Shown piece by piece: positions 35,639 through 44,852 of a DNA stretch of 64,000 bases. The position numbers and the translations under genes are program-made. The notes under the pieces were generated by a model. That model was given only the letters and a program-made list of their open reading frames with translations. It searched no databases and was not told the origin of the DNA. The DNA is from Streptomyces tsukubensis (lineage in GTDB: Bacteria > Actinomycetota > Actinomycetes > Streptomycetales > Streptomycetaceae), in contig NZ_CP045178.1 in NCBI RefSeq assembly GCF_009296025.1, forward strand, positions 8,370,001 through 8,434,000. Reading direction: 5' to 3'. Positions within the stretch are counted from its first letter, which is position 1; each line of letters starts with the position of its first letter.

Positions 35639-37189
35639 TCACACGTGGTGCAGATCGCCCACGGCCTTGCACCGCACGCGTGTCGCGTTGCCCGGCAGAT
35701 AGGGGATCGGGACCTCGTCGAACTCCACGATCCGTACACCGGACGGATCGGCGCCCGCGGCGACCGCGCGGTCCACGGCCTCCTGGCGCGCCTCGTCCAG
35801 TACCGCCGCGCGCCGGCCCTGGTCGATCGCGTACACCCGGTCGACCTCACCGCCCACCTGGGCGATGGCGGCACCGATGGCGTTCGCGACCGCGAAGTGT
35901 TCCGGGCGGTGCACGGCGCCGCAGCCGGGCAGCACATCGGGCAGCAGTACCGAGCCGCCGCCGACCGCCACCACGGGAAGGGGCTCGGAGGAGGTCCGCA
36001 TGGAGTCCACGACACGGGCCACATCGGCGGCGACGGCTCCGAGGGCCTCCTTGACCAGCCTGCCGTCGAGGTGGGCGACGGCAAAACGGTCACCGATGTC
36101 CGCGAGCCCCGCCGCGACGGCGACGTCCGTCGCGGTGAGGGTGGAACCGCCGAACACGAGGGCGTCCTCGGTCAGCCGGTAGCCCACGGAACGGGGCCCG
36201 ACGCTCACCTCTCCCGCCCCACCGGTCACCAGGGAACCGCCTCCGACGCCGAAGCTCAGAACGTCGGGCATACGGAAGTTGGTACGGATACCCGCCACGT
36301 CCACCGCCGTACCCGCCTCACGGGGAAACCCCTGCTGGAGCACGCCCACATCGCTGGTGGTGCCGCCCACGTCGACCACCGCGCAGGTGTCGACACCGGA
36401 GAGAACGGCCGCGCCCCGCATGGAGTTGGTGGGCCCTGAGGCGAAGGTGGCGACCGGGTGGCGTCGCGCGTACTCCAGGTCCATCAGCGTGCCGTCGTTC
36501 TGGCTGAGGTAGAGCGGGGCGCAGATGCCGTAGCCGGCGACCGCGCCCGCGAGACCGTCGACGATGCCCGCGGCGAGTTCACGCAGCGCGGCGTTGATGA
36601 CGGTGGCGTTCTCCCGTTCGAGCAGACCGATGCGGCCGATCTCGTGGGAGAGGGACAGCGCGACGTCCGGCCCCAGCTCCGCGCCGATGATCTCCGCCGC
36701 CCGGCTCTCGAACTCGTCACTGACCGGTGAGAAGACGGAGGAGATCGCCACGGAGCGGATCCCGTGCGCCGCCATGTCGGCGGCGTGCCCGCGCAGCTCG
36801 TCCTCGTCGATCTCGGCGATCTTCCTTCCGTCGAACTCGTGGCCGCCGTGAGCGAGGTACGAGCGCCCGGACACCGCCTCGGTGAGCCGCGGGGGCCAGT
36901 CCACCAGCGGTGGCAGCGACGAGGTGGCGGGCAGCCCCAGGCGCAGGGCGGCGGTCGGGGCGAGGTGCCGGGCCTCGACCAGTGCGTTGAGGAAATGGGT
37001 GGTGCCGATCATCACCCCTGTGACGGCGGTGGGCTCGAAGCCGTACTGTGCACGCAGCGAGTCCAGGGCCCTGACGATGCCCGAGGTGACGTCCTCACTC
37101 GTGGCCGCCTTGGTGGTGGCGAGCACGTGGGACCCGTCGAGCAGTACGGCATCCGTATTGGTGCCGCCGACATCGATTCCGATACGCAT
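35639..37189 (-). CDS. Hydantoinase/oxoprolinase-family protein (HyuA type)
   Basis: 516 residues from ATG 37189. Actin-like ATPase fold of the HyuA/5-oxoprolinase A group: RIGIDVGGTNTDAVLLDG at the N-terminus, TAVTGVMIGTTHFLNALVE, the SHEIGRIGLLERENATVINA segment, and VDVGGTTSDVGVLQQG near residue 275. Normally a larger partner subunit or DUF917 protein completes the enzyme, which opens hydantoins or oxo-lactams using ATP. First gene of the pair with DUF917; the usual permease is missing and the nearby PucR gene is broken, so the pathway may be partly lost. Confidence 0.92.
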   Translation of the reverse strand: MRIGIDVGGTNTDAVLLDGSHVLATTKAATSEDVTSGIVRALDSLRAQYGFEPTAVTGVMIGTTHFLNALVEARHLAPTAALRLGLPATSSLPPLVDWPPRLTEAVSGRSYLAHGGHEFDGRKIAEIDEDELRGHAADMAAHGIRSVAISSVFSPVSDEFESRAAEIIGAELGPDVALSLSHEIGRIGLLERENATVINAALRELAAGIVDGLAGAVAGYGICAPLYLSQNDGTLMDLEYARRHPVATFASGPTNSMRGAAVLSGVDTCAVVDVGGTTSDVGVLQQGFPREAGTAVDVAGIRTNFRMPDVLSFGVGGGSLVTGGAGEVSVGPRSVGYRLTEDALVFGGSTLTATDVAVAAGLADIGDRFAVAHLDGRLVKEALGAVAADVARVVDSMRTSSEPLPVVAVGGGSVLLPDVLPGCGAVHRPEHFAVANAIGAAIAQVGGEVDRVYAIDQGRRAAVLDEARQEAVDRAVAAGADPSGVRIVEFDEVPIPYLPGNATRVRCKAVGDLHHV

Positions 37190-37572
37190 GGGGTGAGCTC
37201 CGTGGGCTTGCGGACGGTGGGCGGAGAGGCGGTGGACACGTCGAGGGCCGGTCGGGGCGCCCCGGCTTCACGGACGACGCCGGTCCGGCGCGGGAGCCCC
37301 GGCTTTCCGGCCGCCGTGTTGTCCGGCGAACGCGACGACCGGCGAGCAGGTACGGGACAGCCCCCGGTCAACGTACTCGCCGACGAGGAGCATCGCGGGG
37401 TCGGTGTGCGTTGTGCCGGGTCGGGTGGTTGCGGCTGGGCGAAGTGCCCCGTCACGTCCTGGCGGGCGCTTCGCCGCTTCACGGAGTCTCGTCGACGGCA
37501 CACCGAGTACGGAGAAGCTCGTCCTGGCACGGTCCGGGGGCGGTGACGCGTCGCGGTGGCGTGCCCCGTCGT
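37190..37572. other. Intergenic stretch upstream of the hydantoinase gene
   Basis: 383 bases. No supported gene; open frames on both strands have no family features. It should hold the hydantoinase promoter (minus strand) at its start. Nothing else clear. Confidence 0.45.
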
Positions 37573-38079
37573 TCAGCGGCGAAGTGCCGCGTCGAGTCGG
37601 TGGTAGAGCGTGTCGAGCCTGCTGCGGCCGGGGCCGCGGGCCGGCATCCGTCGCACCAGTTCGCGAACCGCCCGGGGAGCGTTCTCGATCGCCCGGCGGA
37701 GCTCCTCGTCAGCCGCGGCGGGGCCCTCGCCCGCCGCGAGTTCGCGGGCCAACGCCGCGTACACCGCAGGCGCGAGGGCGTGCTTCGACTGGTGAGGGGT
37801 GGCCAACGGGTGGATGTAAGGCGCAGCCGCCGCGTAGCACGCGGCGCGGGCGGCGGCTGTCGCGGCCGGGACGGCCACTTCCCGCCCGGCTGTCTGAGCG
37901 GCCCACGCGAGCGAGCGCAGGCGTGCTGTCCGCTTCCCTTCCCGGGCGAAGACGCGGACAGCCTCCACGGCCTCGCGGGGCCGGGAGTCGCGCGGGGCCT
38001 CGGTCTCGAAGAGCGGTAGCACGCGCTCCGCACAGTCGGCAGCCCAGAGCCCGAGCAGTCGGCGGTCTTCCTCGCTCAT
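37573..38079 (-). CDS. Putative immunity protein (Imm-5-like family)
   Basis: 168 residues from ATG 38079; AAGGTG precedes it weakly, and GTG starts a few codons upstream are possible. All-helical, Ala/Arg-rich: MSEEDRRLLGLWAADCAERV, AVRVFAREGKRTARLRSLAW, AARAACYAAAAPYIHPLATP and HQSKHALAPAVYAALARELA. The pattern LWAADCAERVLPLFE...AA(R/A)AA..A.AHV.TH..H..GAA.YA matches, from memory, the family labelled putative immunity protein (Imm-5-like). No toxin gene lies next to it, so it would be an orphan. Confidence 0.6.
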   Translation of the reverse strand: MSEEDRRLLGLWAADCAERVLPLFETEAPRDSRPREAVEAVRVFAREGKRTARLRSLAWAAQTAGREVAVPAATAAARAACYAAAAPYIHPLATPHQSKHALAPAVYAALARELAAGEGPAAADEELRRAIENAPRAVRELVRRMPARGPGRSRLDTLYHRLDAALRR

Positions 38080-38449
38080 GTTCACCTTGTCCACCGGCAC
38101 ATCATGCCGGTCGGGACTGCCCCGTCCGCAGGTCTCCCCGCACTCGGGGGCCGGACGCGGTGTGCGGAACGAACGGTCCCCAGCCGTCCGACTCGGGTGC
38201 GTCCGGCGCACCGGGTGAACCGTCGGGAGGATTGGTCCAGACGAATACCTTGACGGGTACACGTCCTGCTCCTTAAATCAACTCTGCAACTCTTGAAGCA
38301 AGTGCTCCCGTGACGCCCCCCAGTCGCTTCATTGCTTGATCTGGAATGTCATGTACATGTTCTTCGTATCTGTCATGGGAGCTGTGTGTCAGACCCACCG
38401 CGCACGGCTCTCCATGCGCGGCCCTCCACGCGAAGTGATGTGATGCCCC
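38080..38449. other. Promoter region of the chitinase gene
   Basis: 370 bases, AT-rich between about 38270 and 38395 compared with its surroundings. No gene. I looked for the chitinase direct repeat and for DasR-type sites and saw neither. A short palindrome CATGTACATG lies at about 38349-38358. Confidence 0.45.
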
Positions 38450-39835
38450 ATGCGTACCGCACGCTTCAACCGCAGACGCACGCGCCTGCTGACGCTCCTC
38501 GTGGCACCGCTCCTGGCCCTCGGCTTCCTCCAGGCCCCATCGGCCGGGGCGGCGGCCACCGCCACCGGGGCCATTACGGGACTCGGCGGCAAATGTGTGG
38601 ATGTCGCCTCGGCCGACTCGGCCAACGGCACGCCGGTACAGCTCTACGACTGCAACGGTTCCGCGGCCCAACAGTGGTCGGTGAACACGGACGGCACCAT
38701 CCGGGCGCTCGGCAAGTGCCTGGACGTGACGGGCGGCAGCACCGCCAACGGGGCGAAACTCCAGCTCTGGGATTGCACGGGGGCGGCCAATCAGCGCTGG
38801 TCGGTCCCCGCGGCACGGGACATCGTCAACCAACAGGCCGGTAAATGTCTCGACGTCACGGACAACAGCCCGGCCAACGGCGCCCGTCTCCAGATCTGGA
38901 GCTGCACCGGCGCGGCCAACCAGAAGTGGAACGCCCCCACCGGCGGTTCCGACCCGGGCCCCGGCTCTCCGACGGCAGTGGCCCCCTACCTCTACAACGG
39001 GTGGGGCAGCCCGCCGAACCCCACCACGGTCATGAACGCCACCGGCGTCAAGTGGTTCACCCTCGCCTTCGTCCTCAGTAACGGCTACTGCGACCCGCAG
39101 TGGGACGGCGGGCGCCCCCTGACCGGGGGAGTGGACCAGCAGACCGTCAACACCGTGCGTGCGGCGGGCGGTGACATCATCCCGTCCTTCGGTGGATGGA
39201 GCGGCAACAAGCTCGAAAGCTCCTGCTCCAGCGCGGGTGAACTCGCCGCCGCGTACCAGAAGGTGATCAACGCCTACGGTCTCAAGGCCATCGACATCGA
39301 CATCGAGGCTGCCGCCTACGACAGCCCCACCGTCCAGCAGCGCACGGTCGACGCCCTGAAGACGGTCAAGGCCAACAATCCGTCCATCAAGGTCTTCGTG
39401 ACCTTCGGCACCGGCCAGAACGGCCCCGACACCGGTCTCATCAACCGTGCCGCCGGCTCCGGCCTGACCGTGGACAGCTGGACCATCATGCCGTTCAACT
39501 TCGGCGGCAACGGTCAGAACATGGGCACCCTCACCACCCGGGCCGCGGAAGGACTCAAGAACGCGGTGAAGAGCGCCTACGGCTACAGCGACGACCAGGC
39601 CTACCGGCACATGGGCATCTCCTCCATGAACGGCGTCACGGACGTCGGCGAGACCATCACCGTCGCGGACTTCCGCACGATCCTCGCCTACGCCCAGCAG
39701 CGCCACCTGGCCAGGCTGACCTTCTGGTCCGTCAACCGCGACCGCCCCTGCACGGGCGGCGGCGCCGACACCTGCTCGGGTGTCGGCCAGAGCGCCTGGG
39801 ACTTCACCCGCGTGTTCGCGCAGTACACCGGCTGA
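38450..39835 (+). CDS. Secreted chitinase: ricin-type lectin domain plus GH18
   Basis: 461 residues. Signal peptide at 1-35 (RRRTRLLTLLVAPLLALGFL then APSAGAAA). Residues about 40-165 form a ricin B-type beta-trefoil with three repeats (GKCLDV...W.CTGAANQ.W). A Gly/Pro linker (GGSDPGPGSPT) leads to a GH18 barrel from about 175: LYNGWGSPPNP, PSFGGWSG, and the catalytic AIDIDIEAAAY, where the final Glu is the acid and the preceding Asp the helper of the DxxDxDxE motif; LTFWSVNRDRPC closes the barrel. It should bind and cut chitin outside the cell. The regulator is not visible. Confidence 0.92.
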   Translation: MRTARFNRRRTRLLTLLVAPLLALGFLQAPSAGAAATATGAITGLGGKCVDVASADSANGTPVQLYDCNGSAAQQWSVNTDGTIRALGKCLDVTGGSTANGAKLQLWDCTGAANQRWSVPAARDIVNQQAGKCLDVTDNSPANGARLQIWSCTGAANQKWNAPTGGSDPGPGSPTAVAPYLYNGWGSPPNPTTVMNATGVKWFTLAFVLSNGYCDPQWDGGRPLTGGVDQQTVNTVRAAGGDIIPSFGGWSGNKLESSCSSAGELAAAYQKVINAYGLKAIDIDIEAAAYDSPTVQQRTVDALKTVKANNPSIKVFVTFGTGQNGPDTGLINRAAGSGLTVDSWTIMPFNFGGNGQNMGTLTTRAAEGLKNAVKSAYGYSDDQAYRHMGISSMNGVTDVGETITVADFRTILAYAQQRHLARLTFWSVNRDRPCTGGGADTCSGVGQSAWDFTRVFAQYTG

Positions 39836-39961
39836 ACGGCGCGGGAGCCGCGCGGTCCCGGCGAGCGGCGAGGCGCGGTCGTACACCCCCGCGTCCCGCT
39901 CCGAGGGGAACGGCGCGGACAGGGCGGCCGACGTCTCACCGGGACGCCGGCCGCCCGCCGC

Positions 39962-41212
39962 TCAGGACGGCCGCTCCCCGTCCTCGCGCGGCTCCCCACC
40001 CTCGTCGGAAGCCGAGTCGGCGAGCCGCCTCACGTAGTCCTCGGTCGCCGTTTCGAGGCCGACATCGCCCTCCGCCTCCTCCGACATGTACCAGCGGTGC
40101 TCAAGCAACTCGTGGTAGAGCTGGGCCGGATCCATACCGCCGCGCAGCCCGAGCGGTACGGCCCGCACCGTCGGGCGGAAGACCTCCCGTACCCACCGGT
40201 GGGCGAGCACCTCGGTCCGCGCGCCCGCGGGATCACCGGGCGCGTAGTCGTCCTGGGTCGCCATCCAGCTCTCCAGGTCGCCCAGGAGCCGCCTGGCCTG
40301 GTTCTCCTCCGTGTCCAGCCCGGTCAGCCGCAGAAGTTGGCGCTGGTGGTGGCCCGCGTCGACGACCTTCGGCAGGAACGTCACACTGTCCCCGTCGGAG
40401 GACGAACCGATCTGCATCTCCGCCACGTCGAAACCGAGGTCGTTGAGACGGCGGATCCGGCGGTCGATGTAGTGGCGCTTGTTGGCCGGATAGACCGACT
40501 GGCGGGTCAGCTCTGTCCACAGATCGTTGTAGCGCTCCGTGATGGCGAGGGCGAACTCGATCGGATCCACCGAAGGGTGCAGGGCGCCCGAGGCCTCCAG
40601 GTCGAGGAGTTCCCCCGCGATGTTCACACGGGCGAGGTCGATGTCGTACTCCCGCTGCCCCCTGCTGAGCGTCGTCTGCACCTCGCCGGTCTCCGCGTCG
40701 ACCAGATAGGCGGCGAAGGCACCGGCGTCACGCCGGAACAGAGTGTTGGACAGTGAGCAGTCGCCCCACGCGAACCCCACCAGATGCAGCCGCACCAACA
40801 ACACGGCGAGCGCGTCCATCAACCGGTTCATCGTGGAGGGCCGCATGGTCGTCTCGAACATCGACCTGTACGGCAGCGAACCGCCCAGATGCCGGGTGAT
40901 CAACGCCGTCTCCAGCGGCTCACCGTCCTCACCGGTACGCCCCGTCACGACCGCGAGCGGGTCGACCGCGGGGATACCGAGCCGGTCGAGCGAGCGCAGC
41001 AACTCGTACTCGTGCAGCGCGGGGCGCTCGGCCAGCTCCTTCACCGCCAGCACCTCGTCCCCGGCGCGGGCGTACCGCACGACGTGCCGGGAGATTCCGC
41101 GCGGCAACGGCACGAGGTGGTGTTCCGGCCACTCGTCAAGCGGCAGCCCCCACGGCAGGTCGAGAAGGAGCCCGGGGTGCTCGGGGTTGGTCGCGCTGAT
41201 CTGGAGAGTCAT
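39962..41212 (-). CDS. DUF4032 / LPS-kinase-like protein
   Basis: 416 residues from ATG 41212. The N-terminal half has a degraded kinase-like fold (VRYARAGDEVLAVKELAE with the Lys, EYELLRSLDRLGIPAVDPLA, FAWGDCSLSNTLFRRDAGAF as the catalytic-loop-like GD.S..N, YLVDAETGE as the DxE). The C-terminal half (DUF4032) includes RRIRRLNDLGFDVAEMQIGS and LLEHRWYMSEEAEGDVG. Actinobacterial family of unknown function; the kinase-type residues seem intact enough for activity. Convergent with chitinase. Confidence 0.9.
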   Translation of the reverse strand: MTLQISATNPEHPGLLLDLPWGLPLDEWPEHHLVPLPRGISRHVVRYARAGDEVLAVKELAERPALHEYELLRSLDRLGIPAVDPLAVVTGRTGEDGEPLETALITRHLGGSLPYRSMFETTMRPSTMNRLMDALAVLLVRLHLVGFAWGDCSLSNTLFRRDAGAFAAYLVDAETGEVQTTLSRGQREYDIDLARVNIAGELLDLEASGALHPSVDPIEFALAITERYNDLWTELTRQSVYPANKRHYIDRRIRRLNDLGFDVAEMQIGSSSDGDSVTFLPKVVDAGHHQRQLLRLTGLDTEENQARRLLGDLESWMATQDDYAPGDPAGARTEVLAHRWVREVFRPTVRAVPLGLRGGMDPAQLYHELLEHRWYMSEEAEGDVGLETATEDYVRRLADSASDEGGEPREDGERPS

Positions 41213-41513
41213 GCCTCGCCTCGGGTCGGGAGCGAGCGGGACGACGGAGCCCGGCCGTTCCGGCCCGTCGCGCACTCACGGTGCGGCTCACTGTGCGACG
41301 TCGGACAGCCAGACGATGGTACCCGGGGCCCACTCCACTCGTGAGCCCTCCGAGGCAGGAGGCAACTCGCGTGCCGTGTCCCGACTTCGATGGACGGCGC
41401 AGGTTCGCGCGGGGGTGGACCCGGGGTACCTGTGGAGGAGAACATGCCTACCCACCGTGATCGCACGGGGACGGCGGTAAGGACAGGGCGTGCGCGGGCG
41501 GAGGCTGTTGTCC
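41213..41513. other. Intergenic region with a well-placed start codon
   Basis: 301 bases. At 41444 an ATG follows GGAGGAGAAC perfectly; its frame runs through the membrane-protein gene in another frame. Either it is a short leader start or chance. Otherwise nothing clear. Confidence 0.35.
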
Positions 41514-42068
41514 ATGAACAGGACATGGGGCATACGGGACCTGAAGCACCGGCTTCGGGACGGTGTCGTGGCGCAGGCGCTCCTCTCCTTCTTGGCCGCG
41601 GCGACGGTGATCCGACTGCTGCGACCGGACATGTCGCCGCTCGCCTGGCTGGCCCACACGGTGTTCTGCACGGCGCTCGCCGCCGCGTTCCTCACCCATC
41701 GGCGCGGCAGGGACGCCAGGGCCACGGGCGGCGATCCGAGCGCCGTGGTCAGGGCGGAGCGGATGATCCGGCGCGGGGAGATCCCGGAGGACCCGGGCGA
41801 ACGCGCCTCCGTAAGGCTGGTGGTCGTACGCCGTCTCCGCCTGCTCCGCCGCACCCGCTGGGCCCCTCCGCTGTTCCTCGGCATGACAGTGCTGACCCTG
41901 GGGAGCGCCGCCGCGGCCGGCCCGTGGACGCTCTTCCTCATCACCTCGGGCGTCTGGCTGGCGGTCGGCGGAACCCTGCTGTGGACGCGGCGGCGTACGT
42001 TCCGGCTGCTCAGGGCCATGGCGGAGGCGCTGGCCGCCGCCGATCCCGGGCCGAGCCCCGCGCCCTGA
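41514..42068 (+). CDS. Small membrane protein of unknown function
   Basis: 184 residues from ATG 41514 (GGAGG upstream). Likely four membrane segments: about 20-38 (VVAQALLSFLAAATVIRLL), 44-60 (LAWLAHTVFCTALAAAF), and two after residue 117 (PPLFLGMTVLTLGSAAAAG and LFLITSGVWLAVGGTLLW). The middle part is Arg-rich and cytosolic. Third-position GC is high in this frame, which supports it over overlapping frames. No family recognised. Confidence 0.8.
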   Translation: MNRTWGIRDLKHRLRDGVVAQALLSFLAAATVIRLLRPDMSPLAWLAHTVFCTALAAAFLTHRRGRDARATGGDPSAVVRAERMIRRGEIPEDPGERASVRLVVVRRLRLLRRTRWAPPLFLGMTVLTLGSAAAAGPWTLFLITSGVWLAVGGTLLWTRRRTFRLLRAMAEALAAADPGPSPAP

Positions 42069-42137
42069 CACCGCGGGCCCGCCGGACGGGGCGGCGCACG
42101 GCGGGGACCCGGCCGTGCGCCACCGGCCATCGGCCTC

Positions 42138-43106
42138 TCAGTGGCCGCTGACGGGGTGCGGCGTGTAGGCCCGCTCCAGCGCTTCCACTTCCTTCTCCTC
42201 CAGCCGCAGCTCCACGGATTCGAGCGCGTCGTCGAGGTGCCCTTCCTTGGTGGCGCCGACGATGGGGGACGTCACTCCTGGCCGGTGCAGGAGCCAAGCG
42301 AGGGCGACCCGGGCGCGGGAGACACCGCGCTCGGCCGCGACACCGGCGACCGCCTCCACGATCTCCTTGTCACCCGCCGGGTACAGCGTGCTCCCGAACT
42401 CGTCGGTACGGCTGCGGGCGGTGGTGGCCTCCCAGTCGCGGGTGAGCCTGCCCCGCGCGAGGGGGCTCCACGGCAGCACACCCACGCCCTGGTCCGCGCA
42501 GAGCGGCAGCATCTCGCGCTCCTCCTCGCGGTAGAGCAGGTTGTAGTGGTTCTGCATGGAGATGAAGCGGGTCCAGCCGTGCGACTCCGCCACGTACTGG
42601 GCCTTCGAGAACTGCCAGGCGTACATCGAACTCGCCCCGATATGAAGGGCCTTGCCCGCCTTGACCACGTCGTGCAGCGCCTCCATCGTCTCCTCGACGG
42701 GCGTGTTCGGGTCCCAGCGGTGGATCTGGTAGAGGTCGACGTAGTCGGTGCCGAGGCGCCGCAGACTCGCGTCGATCTCCGTCATGATCGCCTTGCGGGA
42801 GAGGCCGGCCCCGTTGGGACCCGGCCGCATCCGGCCGTTCACCTTCGTGGCCAGCACGATCTCCTCGCGACGGGTGAACTCCTTCAGGGCCCGCCCCACG
42901 ATCTCCTCACTCGTACCGTCGGAGTACACATTGGCCGTGTCGAAGAAGTTGATGCCGCCCTCGACAGCCTGGCGGATCAACGGCCGGGACGCCTCCTCGT
43001 CGAGAGTCCACTCGTGATTGCCGCGATCGGATACGCCGTAACTCATGCAGCCGAGGCAGATACGGGACACGTCCAGACCTGTGGTGCCGAGTTTCACGTA
43101 CTGCAT
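42138..43106 (-). CDS. Aldo/keto reductase
   Basis: 322 residues from ATG 43106 (GGAGG upstream). NADPH-dependent (alpha/beta)8 reductase: catalytic Asp and Tyr in FFDTANVYSDG, Lys in LATKVNG, His in LYQIHRWDPN; cofactor region PWSPLARGRLTRD and VGATKEGHLDDA. Closest in pattern to the YajO/YhdN-type AKRs. Substrate unknown. Divergent from glyA. Confidence 0.93.
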   Translation of the reverse strand: MQYVKLGTTGLDVSRICLGCMSYGVSDRGNHEWTLDEEASRPLIRQAVEGGINFFDTANVYSDGTSEEIVGRALKEFTRREEIVLATKVNGRMRPGPNGAGLSRKAIMTEIDASLRRLGTDYVDLYQIHRWDPNTPVEETMEALHDVVKAGKALHIGASSMYAWQFSKAQYVAESHGWTRFISMQNHYNLLYREEEREMLPLCADQGVGVLPWSPLARGRLTRDWEATTARSRTDEFGSTLYPAGDKEIVEAVAGVAAERGVSRARVALAWLLHRPGVTSPIVGATKEGHLDDALESVELRLEEKEVEALERAYTPHPVSGH

Positions 43107-43255
43107 GGGGGCCTCCGCCGGTGGTGAGCACAGTTGGGTATGCGAGGGTGATCTTTTCCCGCTCCGGACCCGACGATGCCACGAACTTCCGTCCGGCGGA
43201 GGCCAGGGACGCCGAGGGGGAGCGGGCCAGGTTCCCCGCGGTGGCCGAAGGTTGC

Positions 43256-43372
43256 TAGATTCCTCTCGGGGCCGTGACTGGCGCGCTGGAGTGGAGACAA
43301 CCACGAGGAAGCGGCCCTGACGTGCGTGGGGCCACGCCCCGCGCGAGGTGAGGTCGTGCGCCTGGGCCGCTG
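43256..43372 (+). promoter_or_regulatory. ZTP (pfl) riboswitch with promoter, upstream of glyA
   Basis: Conserved blocks of the ZTP riboswitch in order: GGGGCCGTGACTGGCG (43268-43283), GTGGAGACAACCACGAGGAA followed by GCGG (to about 43314), a variable hairpin, and GCGCCTGGGCCGC (43358-43370). A -10-like TAGATT lies at 43256-43261, so transcription probably starts at the aptamer itself. ZTP signals low 10-formyl-tetrahydrofolate, and glyA is a known target class. About 30 bases separate the aptamer from the start codon. Confidence 0.88.
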
Positions 43373-43400
43373 AGTAGCCGACCCGGGAAAGGCTGTGCCC

Positions 43401-44852
43401 ATGTCCGACCACTCCGCTCCGCTTACGCCGGAATCGATCGCGTTCCGCAGCGCCCTCGACGTGATCAGGACCGTCGAACCGCGCGTCGCCGACGCCATCG
43501 GCTCCGAGATCGCCGACCAGCGCGACTCCCTCAAACTGATCGCCAGCGAGAACTACGCTTCCCCCGCCGTCCTGCTGACCATGGGCAACTGGTTCAGCGA
43601 CAAGTACGCCGAGGGCACCGTCGGCCGCCGCTTCTACGCGGGCTGTCGCAATGTCGACACCGTGGAGGCGCTGGCCGCCGAGCACGCCCGCGAGCTGTTC
43701 GGCGCCGACCACGCCTACGTCCAGCCGCACTCCGGGATCGACGCCAACCTCGTCGCCTTCTGGGCGGTCCTCGCACAGCGGGTGGAGAGCCCCGCCCTCC
43801 AGAGCGCGGGAGCCAAACACGTCAACGACCTCAGCGAGGACGACTGGGCGCGGCTGCGCCGCTCCCTCGGCGACCAGCGGATGCTCGGTATGGCCCTGGA
43901 CGCGGGCGGCCACCTCACCCACGGCTTCCGGCCCAACATCTCGGGCAAGATGTTCGAGCAGCGCAGCTACGGCACCGACCCGGAGACCGGCCGCATCGAC
44001 TACGAGGCCGTGCGCGCCGCCGCCCGCGAGTTCCGCCCGCTGATCCTCATCGCCGGCTACTCGGCCTACCCTCGGCTCGTGAACTTCCGCGTGATGCGGG
44101 AGATCGCAGACGAGGTCGGCGCCACGCTGATGGTGGACATGGCGCACTTCGCGGGGCTCGTCGCGGGCAAGGTGCTGACCGGCGAGTACGACCCCGTGCC
44201 GTACGCCAACATCGTCACCACCACGACGCACAAGTCGCTGCGCGGCCCGCGCGGAGGCATGGTGCTGTGCGACAACGAGCTGGCCGAGCACGTCGACCGG
44301 GGCTGCCCCATGGTCCTCGGCGGCCCGCTGCCGCACGTCATGGCCGCCAAGGCCGTGGCACTGGCCGAGGCCAGGCAGCCGGGGTTCCGCGACTACGCCC
44401 AGCACATCGTCGAGAACGCGAATGCCTTGGCCGAGGGGCTCGGACGCAGGGGCGGGCGGCTGGTCACCGGAGGCACCGACAACCACCTGGTGCTCCTCGA
44501 CGTATCGGGCTACGGACTGACCGGCAGGCAGGCCGAGTCCGCCCTGCTGGACGCGGGGATCGTCACCAACCGCAACGCCGTTCCGCAGGACCCCAACGGC
44601 GCCTGGTACACCTCCGGTGTCCGTCTGGGCACCCCCGCCCTGACCACGCGTGGGCTCGGCGTCCCCGAGATGGACGAGGTCGCCGACCTGATCGACTCCG
44701 TACTGCGGGGCACCACGCCGTCGGTCACCTCCTCGGGCAAGGCGTCGAAGGCTCAGTACACCGTCGAGGACGGCCTCGCCGCGCGCACCGCGGAGCGGGC
44801 GGCCGACCTCCTGGCGAAGCACCCGCTCTACCCGGGCATCGACCTGTCCTGA
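43401..44852 (+). CDS. glyA: Serine hydroxymethyltransferase, long form
   Basis: 483 residues from ATG 43401; a GTG six bases earlier is too close to GGAAAGG. Interconverts serine and glycine with tetrahydrofolate, using [44 protein letters not shown] and [14 protein letters not shown] with PLP-Lys278. The protein is about 60 residues longer than usual SHMT: an insert near 135-200 ([40 protein letters not shown]) carries the extra length, as in a second actinobacterial paralog. Under a ZTP riboswitch. Confidence 0.95.
   Translation: MSDHSAPLTPESIAFRSALDVIRTVEPRVADAIGSEIADQRDSLKLIASENYASPAVLLTMGNWFSDKYAEGTVGRRFYAGCRNVDTVEALAAEHARELFGADHAYVQPHSGIDANLVAFWAVLAQRVESPALQSAGAKHVNDLSEDDWARLRRSLGDQRMLGMALDAGGHLTHGFRPNISGKMFEQRSYGTDPETGRIDYEAVRAAAREFRPLILIAGYSAYPRLVNFRVMREIADEVGATLMVDMAHFAGLVAGKVLTGEYDPVPYANIVTTTTHKSLRGPRGGMVLCDNELAEHVDRGCPMVLGGPLPHVMAAKAVALAEARQPGFRDYAQHIVENANALAEGLGRRGGRLVTGGTDNHLVLLDVSGYGLTGRQAESALLDAGIVTNRNAVPQDPNGAWYTSGVRLGTPALTTRGLGVPEMDEVADLIDSVLRGTTPSVTSSGKASKAQYTVEDGLAARTAERAADLLAKHPLYPGIDLS

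Noticed and set aside
37404..38276. 290-codon plus-strand frame
   Set aside because: Mostly antisense to the immunity-like gene, composition random.
38263..38449. Chitinase direct repeats or DasR box before the chitinase gene
   Set aside because: Looked for the known 12-bp repeats and TGGTCTAGACCA-like sites; neither is present.
41444..42151. Frame starting at an ATG with a perfect GGAGGAGAAC site
   Set aside because: It overlaps the membrane-protein gene whose frame has better codon use and clear membrane segments; the product is Arg/Gly/Pro-rich. Kept only as a note.
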